A stretch of DNA of 64,000 nucleotides from Amoebidium appalachense (taxonomy: Eukaryota > Ichthyosporea): positions 2,914,001 to 2,978,000 of the forward strand of contig CAVNZM010000006.1 in NCBI GenBank assembly GCA_963693365.1, written 5' to 3'. The notes below the pieces were generated by a model. That model had not been told where the DNA came from, made no database searches, and saw only the letters and a list, made by a program, of their open reading frames with translations. A program made the translations under genes and the position numbers. Positions 1-11,891 of the stretch are shown in pieces. Within the stretch, counting starts at the first letter, position 1. Every line of letters starts with the position of its first letter.

Positions 1-899
1 CATTTAGATTCGTTTGTTATAATTAGGAATTTGGTTATTGCGAGGTTGTTGGCGCTAGTAAAACTGAGCAGTTTAGGATATGCCTCTTTCGGGTTGTTTA
101 GGTTTTGAAGATTTGTTGGGAGCGGTTTTGATGATCTTTTCGTTATTGTTTTGAAATGATTGGTCTTCACGCTTTTCATGTGATTTACATATGCTATGTG
201 CATGTACTTGCAAATCTGATCTTTCCAGTTGGGTTTAGATAATTAAGATGATATCTCGTGAGGTGTTGGTTTTGCCAAATCACATTAACTTCACTTTCAC
301 CTATGAATCGTTGAAAATATGGGTTTTCTAATCAAGATATCTCTACAGGTGCTTGATATTTCAAAATATGTCAACTTCACCATCACCCTCATAATCATTG
401 AAAATATGGTTTATAAAACGGTTATCTCTTAAGATGTTGGATATGCCAAATAACGTGAAATTTCAACCACAGCTGTAACATCTTCGCATATTCATCGCGC
501 ACCTTTTTTTGCAGCTGAAACAGATGCATACATACGTATGGTGGCTGGCCCACTTGGATCTATTCCACGAATCAACTTCTTGGTCCATCATTAAATGATA
601 AAAAGTTATCTCCATTTGGCTGTACAGTTTACTCTGCCCCCCTCCCCTCCCCCCCGCTCTTTGGGTCTTAGTACGATGCCGCCGTGGTGGAACGTATTGG
701 GGGGGGGGGGGGGGGTTAAGCTAAGTTGAACGAACTCTACAGCCTAGCCTTATTAATCTTTAGGCCATCAGATGACTAGTACTTGTTTCAGGCCCCCTTA
801 TTAGTGGGTGAGTGGCCCCTGTCACAGCACTCTTCGTTGTACATGTCACCTTTGGATACTTCGATCCGCGTGTGATCCACTGAGTCATTCTTGGACTAT

Positions 900-930
<31 letters not shown>

Positions 931-1150
931 CCCCGCCCCTTCCCCCCGGAACCCCAAACCCAACCCACCCACGTGCACCACCACCAGTCCCGCTCTCTCC
1001 TATCGCTTGCCATTGAGTCACACTGTCAGCTTAATATCCTTCAATCAGCTAAATTTAAAAGTTACGTATAATACGCCGCATTCAAGTGACGTGTGCAAAT
1101 TTTGCTCTCGATAGTTCGTGCAACACACACACACACACATGTATCCAATT
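1..1150. other. Gene-poor left flank
   Basis: I see no supportable gene here. The first 600 bases are AT-rich and include a degenerate tandem repeat (listed separately). A G run lies near 700-715 and a C run near 900-928, and a short (AC)n ends near 1138. Translated stretches across the C run are proline or glycine strings and are not genes. Confidence 0.6.
245..480. repeat. Degenerate tandem repeat, period about 88 bp, 2.7 copies
   Basis: Three successive blocks start near 245, 333 and 420. Each contains, in the same order, a variant of atctct, a ggtgttgg/gatgttgg box, ccaaat or caaaat, an aacttcac box and a tgaaaatatgg box (the last is absent from the short third block). The copies differ at many positions, so the array is old. 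No coding potential is visible. Confidence 0.6.
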
Positions 1151-1164
1151 AATTAAACCAACAT

Positions 1165-2545
1165 ATCATGCAAGCTGGTGCACGATATGTTGGCTTTATA
1201 GATTGGAAAACTGCTTATGATTCTGTCTCCCCTGGAAAATGGTCTCCTATGGGAAAAGCTTGCTGCACGGGGTGTACCACACTGCATTGGTGTTTTGTTG
1301 GAAGCACTTTTGTCTCAAACCTATGGTAGAGCTGTGGTTAATAATCACCTTTCATATGGGTACTAGAGGTCTCTTGCAGGGTTCAGTCCTTAGCCTCTTT
1401 TTGTTTAACTTATTTATACATAGATGATTTGGCTGTCAAGATTTATGCCGATTCGGAAATGATGACCCCATTAACTTATAACTTTCCGCCTGCACTTCTC
1501 TATGCTGATGATCTGTCCCTCCTTGCTCGTACCCCTAGACGCCTGCAGAGATTGTGCGATATAGTCTCAGAGTGGTGCAAGTCAAACTTTATGATCCTTA
1601 ATATAGACAAATGTGGTGTTCTTGTACCTGATATAGCTAACAATTTACACGCATTTACATTATCATCTCAACCTGTACCCATAGTTCCAGAATACAAATA
1701 CCTTGGTATTCCGGTTAATTCTGCTGGTGCGTAGGTTATGTTTTCCCATATGGTTAAAAAGAGGGTATGTAGAGCTGGCTCGTAAGCGGTTAGCTTTCTT
1801 CTCGGCTAATATTTTTGAAGACACACCCCTCCATCCTTCTATTAGACTTACATTTACTCGCACCTTTGTCTTCCCGGCATGTGAATATGGTTTACCCCTT
1901 CTCGCCGCTTGGATCAACTTCAGAGAGAACTAGAGCGCTTAAACGCTTGGCAAATTTCCTTGAAGTAGAAGTTGCCTCCTTTTTATCTAACAAACTGTTG
2001 TAAACATGGGTCTGTAACGCTCTCGATATATGGTCTGGTCCCATTAGCTGCTAGGGTGTCCTATCTTGAACTTCAATAAGCACATAAGCCGCTTAAAGAA
2101 TTATTTGCCCTCCCACCCTCTCTTCTGTATCCGACCTGCCCCCTCCCCACCTCTCCCCTCTTTCCTTCCCTTTCTCTCTCCTTCTTGCCCAGGCACAAAT
2201 ACAAATAAATCCCGCAAAAGTGTGCGTGTGACTTTGGACTGCCACTTACTTACTAGACATGTACCGGCGATAATCACAAAATAATCACACACTAACAAAT
2301 GGAAAAGATACCACACGACACTAGACCCGATGAAAACAGACACCTTGAAAAACTAAGCCTTATGTCTCGGTTTTATACATAATGACCGCCTAAATCATAT
2401 TACCAAATATGGCACTCGCAAATGTGTAACACCTAAATACATAGTACCTTCCTGTAGAATTTGCCTTTCTCTAGCTGACGGTATTATTGACCACTTACCA
2501 CGCTTTTACTGTACACGTGCCATACTATGTGGAGATCTAATAAGT
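1165..2545 (+). pseudogene. Decayed non-LTR retrotransposon (LINE) reverse transcriptase
   Basis: Reverse transcriptase motifs occur in order but in different frames, so the gene is broken. Motif A (FIDWKTAYDSV) is at about 1195-1227. Motif B (GLLQGSVLS) is near 1366-1395. Motif C (YADD) is near 1501-1512, followed by an LNIDKC box and a YKYLGIP box near 1698-1716. A downstream block reads as FVFPACEYGLP near 1864-1900, in another frame. A C-terminal cysteine/histidine block (CRIC, then H and C) at about 2458-2515 resembles the zinc-knuckle-like tail of LINE polymerases. The motif order and the YKYLGI signature are typical of LINE-class enzymes. The clade cannot be assigned. Frameshifts and stops separate motifs A/B from C, so this copy cannot encode a full enzyme. 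Confidence 0.8.
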
Positions 2546-2852
2546 ATAAGGTGGCATCGTTTGCATGCCCAAACAACACACACACTGGCATCAGTTAAAC
2601 GGTCATGTATTGCCAAATGTAGTTTGATAGACCACATAATACAGCAACACACACACGACACATTTACAACAGACACCTAGAAAGATAGCTTACCTGAAAA
2701 TTACAACATCCCTGATTTCATACTAAACACACAAAACTATGATCTTTTTATTAGATGTATTGATTGGCTTGACTCTTGAACACGTCATCTCAAAACTCTA
2801 GCACACACACACACACACACACTCACACACACTCCGACACACACACACGCAC

Positions 2853-2907
<55 letters not shown>

Positions 2908-3190
2908 AGCTGATACCGAGTGTCCCAGGGGAACCCGCAAAAAAAAAACAAAAAAAAAAACAAAAAAAAACGGGGAACCCAACTAACTGATTTTCTTAGT
3001 CATCGTGGTGCTTTGTAGAGTAAGAAAATTCTGATATATATATATATATATAATGATATATATATAATGATATATATATATATCAGCACCCGATATCTAT
3101 GTACTTGATCATGATATACCGCTGAGGAGATATTCCGAGCAAAACCCCCCCATACCTGAGACTGGTCTCTCTTTGCCTCGAGTAAACAGA
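2508..3190 (+). mobile_element. LINE 3' end with (AC)n and A-rich tail (copy 1)
   Basis: This sequence recurs at 24851-25445 in the same order: the block starting tactgtacacgtgc, then (AC)n, the ccagctgataccgagtgtcc box, an A-rich stretch, ggggaaccc, and the box cctgagactggtctctcttt. It directly follows the LINE coding remnant, so it is probably that element's 3' end. The similarity continues beyond the A-rich stretch, so the true element terminus is unclear. Confidence 0.65.
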
Positions 3191-3244
3191 GTAAACCCCC
3201 ACAATCATCTATGCACATGGGGGGCTAATAATATGCTGTTTATA

Positions 3245-3445
3245 TACGAGGCGCAGAGAGACCAGTCTCAGGTATGAGGGGGGTTAGCTCGATATATCCC
3301 GTCAGCGTTATAGCATGACTCGGTACATTGATGTCGGGTGATGATTATGTCAGGGTTTTCTTCCTCTATAAAGATATGAAGCACCATATAAAATAAAATA
3401 TGTAAGAAAAAATCAATCAGTTGGGTTCCTCGGTTTTTTTTTTTT
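3245..3445 (-). repeat. Inverted partial copy of the LINE 3' block (right arm of a large inverted repeat)
   Basis: Read on the minus strand, this segment repeats 2965-3185 in reverse order: gttgggttcctcgg next to a T run, then gatgtcgggtgatga, then gaccagtctcaggtatg. The flanks continue the symmetry, with (AC)n to the left (2800-2905) and (TG)n to the right (3470-3720). The arms are imperfect. The centre lies near 3215. Confidence 0.7.
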
Positions 3446-3469
3446 TTTTTTTTTTTTTTTGTGCATGCA

Positions 3470-3485
3470 TGTGTACGTGTGTGTG

Positions 3486-3520
<35 letters not shown>

Positions 3521-3722
3521 GTGCTTGTGTGTGTGTGCTTATGTTTGTGTACAAAATGTGTGTGTATGTGTGTGGTGTGTTCGAGGGCATGTGTGCGCAC
3601 GCACACACACCTTTGTGTATGTGTGAGTGTGTGTGTGTGTGCGTGTTTGTGTGTGTGTGCGTGCGTGTGTGTGTGTGTGCGTGCGTGTGTGTGTGTGTGT
3701 GACAGTGTGTGTGTGTCCGTGT
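3470..3722. repeat. (TG)n microsatellite
   Basis: This is an interrupted TG/CA array of roughly 250 bases. It forms the outer part of the right arm of the inverted repeat centred near 3215. Confidence 0.9.
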
Positions 3723-3744
3723 GTGCGGCACGTGTAGTTCAACA

Positions 3745-3824
3745 CCATTACATGTCATTTTGTGACAGCGGAACAGTTTCAAAACAAATGTTTAACACAC
3801 TGGGCCAACGTAAATCAACACAAG

Positions 3825-3860
<36 letters not shown>

Positions 3861-6348
3861 ACCACCACCACCAAAAAAAAAAAAAAAAAAAAAAAAAAAA
3901 CGTGGCCACTGTGACAATCATTATGTTAGCCAGTGTCAAAACAACAACAGCAAAAAAGACCAAAATACCAAAAACAACTGCAGTTGGCCACAGCGTTAAG
4001 GTACCTCTGATTACGCACTCAAGTTATGAGACAGTTTAGGCGCTATCCATCAGACACTTGCATATATCCTACTTTTTTGGTCTTTTCTAAAACCATTTTT
4101 TGTTTGTTTTTTTGAGTCAAAACTTCCCGTCAATATTCCTATATTTGGCTAATCGGTGCGATCGCACGCGAATTATTGGTCCATACATTTTTTTTGGATT
4201 GAAATATTTCTACTTTTATGGTCGTCATCTAAAAACGGATTACAAATTGGCCTGTACATCAATACTTGTTATAGCTATAGCAGCCGGGCTGGCATGCATG
4301 CAAATTGAATGCACGGCCGCGGTTGCCTAAAGGCACGCATCCGATCTCACCCCCCTCCCCCCCCCTCCCCCTCTCCCCTCCCCCCCCCTCCCCATCCTCT
4401 GCATCGGGTGTCGAGAACAAATAATGGGGGCCAGAGGGGGGGGGGGGGGGGGGGGAGGGGGGGGTTGGAGAAGGGAGGGGTGGGGTGGGGTGATGGGGGG
4501 GAGGGAGGGAGGGAAGGGGTGAGATAACGACCCCCTAGCCTGCAGCCCAGGTATAAGATTTCTATGATAGGCTCCACCAACAATGTACATATCCTCGTAT
4601 CAAGTACTTATGAACCACATGGGCCCCTTATCTGTTTCCGCGGAGCGCACTTCCGCACCTTTGTAAATCGACTCAGGGTACATGGTGGTGGTGGCAGCGG
4701 TGGTTGTTGATCATGTATGTTGCCTCAGAGTCTGAAGCGTGTGTGGCTACATGTGGCATGTGTGGGCGATGGTGCCGGGCTTGGGGATGTGAAATCGCCA
4801 ATTGGTCCAGAGGCCTAGGGATGCATGGAGAAGGGTGTCAGAAAATGCTTCACACTATACTATCTCTGGAGACGGCACTCCACTTATTAGCTAGAAGGGC
4901 GGCACCGTAAGCTAGCTATCCTCTATCCATCGTGTCACTAAACTAAGGCACATGGGGTTGGCACCCAGACTATTAATAAAGTCTTAACACTATTGAGTCG
5001 TCACTCAGACCATTATTATCCCGCGCTGTCTCATGTCTGCAGCAATACACAAGTACGACAACTAGTGACTGCAACCTAACACTAACGTAGCTAAGGTGAT
5101 CAAGCTTATCCACGAACTTCTGAGGTGCTGAATGCTGCAAGTGTGTGTGACGGCACACACACACTGACCATCACAAGTGTCGGGGGTGACCTACAAATGA
5201 CGGCACACTCGTATTTGATGACTGTCGAGCCCAGAGCTACTGTCCAGACAGTAGCTGCTTATATACGAAGGCAAGTACGCTTGTGCTATCTTTTCTGGTC
5301 CTGGTGCTCTCGGGAACTTCACCAGAATCTGAACAGATCCAGCCCGGGATCTTGGTGGTGCGTAGCTAGCCAATCGGAGCTAACAACGGTGCGAGCCCCA
5401 CCACGGTACATACTAGTGGCCCGGATAGCCAGACGCAATCTGATCGGATAGCCAAGTGACTAAGAAACACACGTATTTACACAGATCTCTCTAACAAAGG
5501 CCAAAAACACCTAAACTAGAACTAAGGAGTGAGTGAGATATCATTACACACATTATTAATTCTGACAAAGGGGACAGAGAGGTCTTGGAGGAGGAGGAGG
5601 GGGGAGGGGCCCCGGGGGTGGGTGGGGGGGGGAGGGTGTTGGTATCAAACTGAATGTCGAATGGGGTTGGTAGTGTGCAGTTAGTGTGCATGTGTATGCG
5701 CACACACATACACCACACACACGCACATGCACACACACACACCGTGGCATGCACACGGTGGCGTACACACACACGCGCGGGGGGGGGGGGGGGGGGGGGA
5801 GGGGGGGGGGGAGGGGGAGGGGGAGGGAGGGGGGGAGGGAGGAGGGGGGAGGGGGGGAAGGGTTGGCCATGCAGGCTTGACCACGGAGTGAAAAATGGGT
5901 AACTTACAAGGTGCAGCCAATGCAGACAAGTCGCTAGACTATGTGATAACTAAATTAAATGCTATCACAAAAAAAGTTTAATGTCGAGCACATGGGGGGC
6001 CGCCACATGTTAGGCCCGGCAACAACACTGCAGCTCACCCGACACTGTATTAGTGTGCCAAGACGTGTCAGTGCATGTACAGGGATTCAATTTTGGTCTG
6101 AATTCACCATTGCTAGTCTGCTACCACAACAAGAAAGAAGACATCATTTCGTGCAGAATTTCCGATCACGTACTCCCCCCCCCCCACCCCCCAGCCTCGC
6201 TCTCTCCCTTTCGGTGGATAGGTAAGATAGCCTTTCTGCGTGCGCATGCACAAGTTCACGTGTGTTTGCCGTGTGTATATAGATGTACGTGCTCTATGTG
6301 TGCACACATGTGTGTGTGTTGTGTGTGTGTGTGTGTGTGTTTGTGTGC

Positions 6349-6388
<40 letters not shown>

Positions 6389-6545
6389 CACTGTGTGCGT
6401 GTGTTGTATCTCCACTCCAATCAAATTACAGTCCGAATATGTACATGTGCGTACAATCCTAAATGAATTCTGAACCTAATCGAACACATACATGCATTTA
6501 CATCCCAAACAAACATTTCACAAGAGCTCACTCCCTTTCACCCAA

Positions 6546-6598
<53 letters not shown>

Positions 6599-6640
6599 AC
6601 CACCACCACCACCACCCCCCCCTACCACCACCACCACACC
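3745..6640. other. Intergenic, low-complexity DNA
   Basis: No gene is recognised. Visible landmarks are a C run followed by an A run (3827-3900), C-rich/G-rich patches at 4350-4520, short TG/CA arrays at 5695-5780 and 6300-6390, G-rich DNA at 5780-5870, and a C run of nearly 60 bases at 6547-6599. A 108-codon open frame at 5125-5451 shows no recognisable motif and is not called. Confidence 0.6.
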
Positions 6641-6648
6641 AACCTACT

Positions 6649-8865
6649 CTAAGCCCAAAACGGCCAGAAATCCTTATGGAAAGTCCACAGTGGGGCATGA
6701 CTACGGCTTAGACAAATTCCTATACGTGGAATACCAAAAAACCATCTCAATAATCGCTGTGTGCCCACACACACCACCTCTGCGCGTGCGCACAGGTGTG
6801 GGCCCCCATAGACCTGAATCAAATCCGGATGCTCACATAACATCTGCTGCTGCACAAACTGGTCATCGTCCATAATTTTGCGTTTCAGCAAATCAATCAT
6901 CACCACATCCCACGCCGCGTAATACCGTTCAATGGCCTCTTTCGTGCCCCCAAAGAACCCCCCCGCAATGTTCGCAGGGTGGGATTTTGCGCGAATTTCG
7001 GTCGTATTTGGGCTGCAATCCCACTGTCGGCCCCCGGGGCGATGATCGGTCGTGATAAACAGCCTCTTGGTGTCGACCATAGCCCGGACCTTGTCTATAT
7101 CCGGCCACCTGTAGCGGGCATAACTCGACCACTGCACCCACCACCCCTTCCCATATGCCGCGTCCGCCCAGAAGAAAAACTCGCTCCCGAAGGGGTTCTT
7201 TCTCGATGTCTCGGCGACTAAAACGGTCTTGTGGAACTGAATGAGATTGTATTCGGCAACGATTCGCTCCACACGTGTGGGCCGGACGTACGTTGGATCG
7301 AACACGCGAATCGCCTCCTGTATGAGCGGGAACATTTTGTGTTGCCTCAGACGGTCTAGGGGGACCGAGTTGAACTCTATCGGCCATTTGCACCCCTTCA
7401 ACCGGTACTGCCCGTCGCCCGTTTTCTCCCCGACCGTGCACCCACGCCGACCAATCAGATGCTCCAGAAACGGCGATTCGGTGTACATGACAATGCACGA
7501 ATTGATGCTCTCCATGTTGATCCCCACCCAATTGAGGAAACTATTCAAATCTCGCGGTTTTTCCGTTTTCTGATCGGTCATTCCTGCGTCATAAAACGCC
7601 ATCACCACCGTAACGGGGCATTCTCCCGGTTCGAAATTGGACCGGAAAACAAGCGACCCGTTTGCGTCGTGAACCGTTTTGACGATCTGATGGAGCATAA
7701 GCTCGCCTTCGAAGGGTACACCACCGGACATTGTTGTGCGCCACAAAACGAGGGACACACACAGAACCAACGGAACGAGAAGCAGCGTTTTCCGTGGCCC
7801 GATATGGTTGGGGAGCGTGTTTACGCCCTTCCTTACCGCCGCCAACCTCTCCCGTACCCACCCGTTCAAAATCTGCATTGGTGTGCCGCTAGTGGTGTAT
7901 TGTTGCATGACTCTTACACGCACCCACCACAACCCACACAAACTAGTACCATAGAACAGGTAGATAGCAACAATGCCTAAATAGAACATAAGATGCTCGC
8001 TATAGTAGTGGTCATTTCCATCCGCCACACCGTACCATTTCCCATCCGTTCCTACGTGTACATCCACATGATGTGTGCGGCGTGATTTCCACGGTTTATC
8101 GTCCTCCGGCCCATAAACCCCCACGTCAACCTCTGAAAATTCCGTCGTGGTAAGTGCATCCACACGCATAATCCGAACTTTCTCACCATAGCGGTTCGAA
8201 CTATCCTGCACAAACCGGTAAATGTGCCCATTGTGTATGACGGGCCGGCCGCCTGGGCGTGAGTATTTCAGGTCACCCACGTACATGGGTGTGCGGGGGT
8301 GCAGGGTCCACTTAGCCGTCACGATGTCGTCTGTGTCCGAGTAGTAGATGTGGAATTCATCAGTGCCGCTCACGTGCGTAAACAACCACCACCTGTGCGC
8401 ATTGCATGGTCAGAGGAAAGGAAAGGGGGGTTTTGAATGCGGAACACGGTACAAAGTACGCATACACGACGAGAAGCATGGTGCAGGACACATGCAAAGG
8501 CAAACATTCAAGTATGCAACATCAGCCATGTGCACAGTATGCGTCATAAGCAGAGCCCATCCTCAGGGAGGACCCAAGTCATCAATTGCGTCTGAGTTTC
8601 GACCCCTTAGCCCGCGTATATACGACACTCCAACTCAGACAGCAGCATCAACTGAGCTTGGGCGGGTCAACCCGTCTTGATCAAAGACGAGCAGGGTTGC
8701 TTATGCAAGCAAGGTGAGCAAAACGGTGAAGATGTGTGTGCAAACTAATGCAGTGCAGCGAAAAATGTGTATGTGCTTACAGATGCACGACACAGAGCAA
8801 CCATGCCCGGTTGCATGGAAGTAAAGCGGTCTCCACACAGTGGTCTGTCCTGAAAGGGGGGGGGG

Positions 8866-8902
<37 letters not shown>

Positions 8903-9772
8903 CTTATTGAGTAAGAAGTACATAGTCAGGACGAATATGGCGTGTGCAAGAGAAGGAGAAAAGATCTGTGCGCGCGCACGCATGTGTGCGTGGCACGTGT
9001 GGGTTTGGATGTGCGTGCACCGGTGGGGGAGGGGGGATGGGAGAAGCAGGAAGATGGGGGGAAAGAGAGAGCTTGAAGGAGGGGAGAAGGGAGAGAGAAG
9101 GAGAGGCCAATGGGCCGGAGATGGGGGAGGGGGAGAGTGGAGGGGCCGGGCAGGTTGGGGGGGAGGAAGGAGACGGAGGGGATGGAGAGAGAAAGGGAGA
9201 AAAGGGTGCAGAGAGAGACAAAGAGAGGTGTAGAAAAAAGGTTTTTATAAGCACGTTGTAATCAGGTTGGGATGGGGAGCCGGGGATCGTACATAGAGGG
9301 AGACAGAGAGAGAGGGAAAGAGAGAGTGAGAGAGGGGTACAGAGAGACGAAAAAGAGAAGGGGGGGGCCGGGGCAGGGGGAGGGAGGGAAAGAGAGAAAG
9401 AGAACGAAAGAGAGCGGAGAGAGACGGGGAGAGAGAGAGAGAGAGTGTGTGTGTAAAGGGAATAAAATCAGGCGATCTGACTTGGTGTGGGTATGTGCCT
9501 ATGTGCATCTTGGCGGAAGACGGAAGGGAGGAAGGAGGGGGTGATGAAGGGGGCCCTGGGAGGTGGGGGCACGATGTTACAAAGTACATATTGCACACTC
9601 ACGACAGACAACAGATGCCTTGTAAAGCGCACACAAAGAGCATGCATCGTAAGCACAGCCTATTTAGGGGGGGGGGGGGGGAAGAGGGGCAAGCCATCCA
9701 CCAAGGATTGGGGGGGAAGGGGGGGCACATGTTAAGTGGGAGGGAGGGGAGGGGGGGGGAAGTCATTCACCG

Positions 9773-9811
<39 letters not shown>

Positions 9812-10050
9812 ACAGGGGGGGAAGGGGGGGGGGGGGGGGGGGGGGGGATCTTGAAAACACATACAAGCCAAGCTGCAGGTGAAAGCAAAACAAAAGATCA
9901 ATCACATTGCGAGCAGGGGAGAAGTCTTTCAGGCAGGGTGGTGTATGGTGATGGAACGCGAAAGAAAGGACACTTAGGTGTGCGCTCATGGGTGGGTATG
10001 CACACCCCTGGGCAGATGCAGATTTGTGTGTTTGCGTGTGTTGTGTGTGT

Positions 10051-10086
<36 letters not shown>

Positions 10087-10149
10087 TTGAACGTGCGTTT
10101 GTATGGCGTGCATGTGTCTTTGTGTGTCCGTGTGTGTGTGTGCGTGTGT

Positions 10150-10181
<32 letters not shown>

Positions 10182-10223
10182 TCGTGGGTGGGTGTAAACG
10201 TGTGTTTGTGTGGCGCGTGTGTC

Positions 10224-10283
<60 letters not shown>

Positions 10284-10684
10284 CGCGCGCGCGTAAGTGC
10301 ACCTACAGGCACTGCAGCAAGCGATAGCCCAGGTAAAAATGATAGGGGAGGATCCATAGAACCTTGCAGCAGAAAGTATGCAACGAAAGGCAACAAGGGT
10401 AAAAGCGGGCCACAACCATCACCCCCCCTCCCCCCCCCTCCCCCCCCTTACCCCCTCCCCGCCCACCACCACCGCCACCAAAACACACACACAAACACAC
10501 ACATCCCTGCCGCAAACAGAGCATCCCCAGAGAAGGGAAAGTGAGGGACAGGGTAAGGAGAGAAAGGGGACGGTTGGTTGGCATCAAGGGGGGAAAGAGA
10601 AGGTGTGTGCAGGAAGGAGGGAGGAGGGGATAAGACGATCAGGCACCGGGGGGGGGGGAGGTGGGGGGGGGGGGTGGGGGCAAG

Positions 10685-10729
<45 letters not shown>

Positions 10730-11891
10730 AGGGAAACAGAATCAACGATGTGCACTTCGACAAGGGGTATGTAAGCGAACAGGGTGGAGGGGCAAAGTCA
10801 GCATTAAGATAATGAAAAAACAGCTGGGATGTCAGTAGAAAGTAGTGCACACACTGTGAGAACAACAGGGAACATGTTGGAATCCATCCCACAAGCAAAC
10901 GATGTCACCCCCTATCACCGCGCCCTTCAAGCATCATCATTCCCCAGTATTTCTCACTTTCCTCCCAACACCCGACACACAAATGGATGGGCAAGCCCCC
11001 TCCCCCTGTCTCCCCACATCCCCCCCCCCCCCAGCATATCACCCCTTCCCCTATTCCACCTTCACAAGAAACGGAGCCTAGATTGGCTGTCCCGAATTCC
11101 TCCCTCGTATACCTCCTTCGCCCCTCCCCCCCCCTCAACCAGGCACAAAACACACCGAGGTCCCCCACCCCAATCCCTCCCCAAAAGACAATTCAGAGCA
11201 CACAAACCCACCTGCCGTCCTTCAGTATTGGAGAGGTGTCACGAAACGGGGCCCCCTCCAAAAGAACCTTTTCTACCCGCCAGTCGTATGGGAAGTTGTG
11301 TGCACGGTACAGCCGCACCTGTTTGACATCACCTATCTCCGGTATCATCCACACCTCACCCTTGTGCTCAAAAACAAACGGGTAGGAAAGGTGATATGGG
11401 TCCTCTACCAGTACTTGCTTTTCGTAACGCCATAGGCGGCCGTTTGCATCTGGAGTCATGCTGTCGCCCCACGCTACAGAAATAACACCATTCCCAAGAA
11501 GACTAGGCTTGAGCGGCGCCGAACGTCCATTCCCACCGTGATAGTACACATACTTCGATTCAAAGAAGAGATAATAGGGGTGGAGGTCAGGGTTTTTCAC
11601 CAATGCTCCTTTGGGTGTTTGGATGACAAAAGGATCTGCAAGGAAATCAGCTGGGAGATCCCAAGCATCAATGTTTCCTACACTTAGCTTTTCAGAGAAA
11701 GAAAGAGTTGTGGGCGAGTCTCCATGTGCAAGGCCGATGGACCATTGGGCGTACACACCCAGTCTCTGGGGTTGATAACAGCGAAGACCCCACCAAACAT
11801 GAAAGAAAAATGCACACAGGGAGAGGGCTAAAAACCCAAGCAGAGCGAAGAAATTGGTAAGGGTGAGGTGTTGGCGCGCGTTTGCAGCCAT
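6649..11891 (-). CDS. Fusion protein: GINT1-like propeller domain plus HtrL/YibB-type domain, membrane anchored
   Basis: Exons 11891-11212 and 8392-6649 join in frame (AG|G) to give 807 aa. The ATG at 11891 is chosen because a hydrophobic signal-anchor follows directly (about residues 10-33). Residues about 70-350 resemble the N-terminal propeller of glucosamine inositolphosphorylceramide transferase (GINT1): [31 protein letters not shown], and [13 protein letters not shown] across the splice junction. Two further hydrophobic segments lie near 362-384 and 429-444. Residues about 486-770 resemble the HtrL/YibB family: [37 protein letters not shown] and MDDDQFV. GINT1 glycosylates inositolphosphorylceramides in plants. 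HtrL/YibB proteins are linked to bacterial surface polysaccharide loci, and their chemistry is less certain. I infer a Golgi/ER glycosyltransferase. The single intron (8393-11211) holds a dispersed repeat, long TG/CA arrays and G runs. The substrate is unknown. Confidence 0.8.
8415..8852 (+). repeat. Dispersed repeat family R1, copy 1
   Basis: About 430 bases starting at tttgaatgcggaacacgg and ending at gtggtctgtcctgaaagg. A nearly identical copy lies at 28430-28850, a truncated one at 28876-29217, and diverged inverted pieces occur at 16010-16460. Each end with tttgaatgc abuts a G run. No open frame is shared. A box resembling an RNA polymerase III B box (gagtttcgaccc) is present, so a SINE-like origin is possible but unproven. 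It lies in the intron of the GINT1-HtrL gene, antisense to it. Confidence 0.75.
9775..10295. repeat. Intronic (TG)n arrays and G runs
   Basis: TG arrays at 9775-9808, 10041-10084, 10130-10180 and 10226-10280 are interspersed with unique bases. G runs lie at 9826-9847 and 10690-10723. Read in any frame they give Cys/Val or His/Thr strings, which are not genes. They are part of the GINT1-HtrL intron. Confidence 0.85.

Noticed and set aside
5125-5451. A 108-codon plus-strand frame of mixed composition; on the minus strand a TATA-like gtatataag box
   Set aside because: No motif, no splice or homology support. An LTR-like promoter was considered but no second copy was found in the window.
8580-8700. 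5S rRNA or tRNA-like gene inside repeat family R1
   Set aside because: Only a short B-box-like match. No cloverleaf, no 5S internal control region and no matching A box could be traced.
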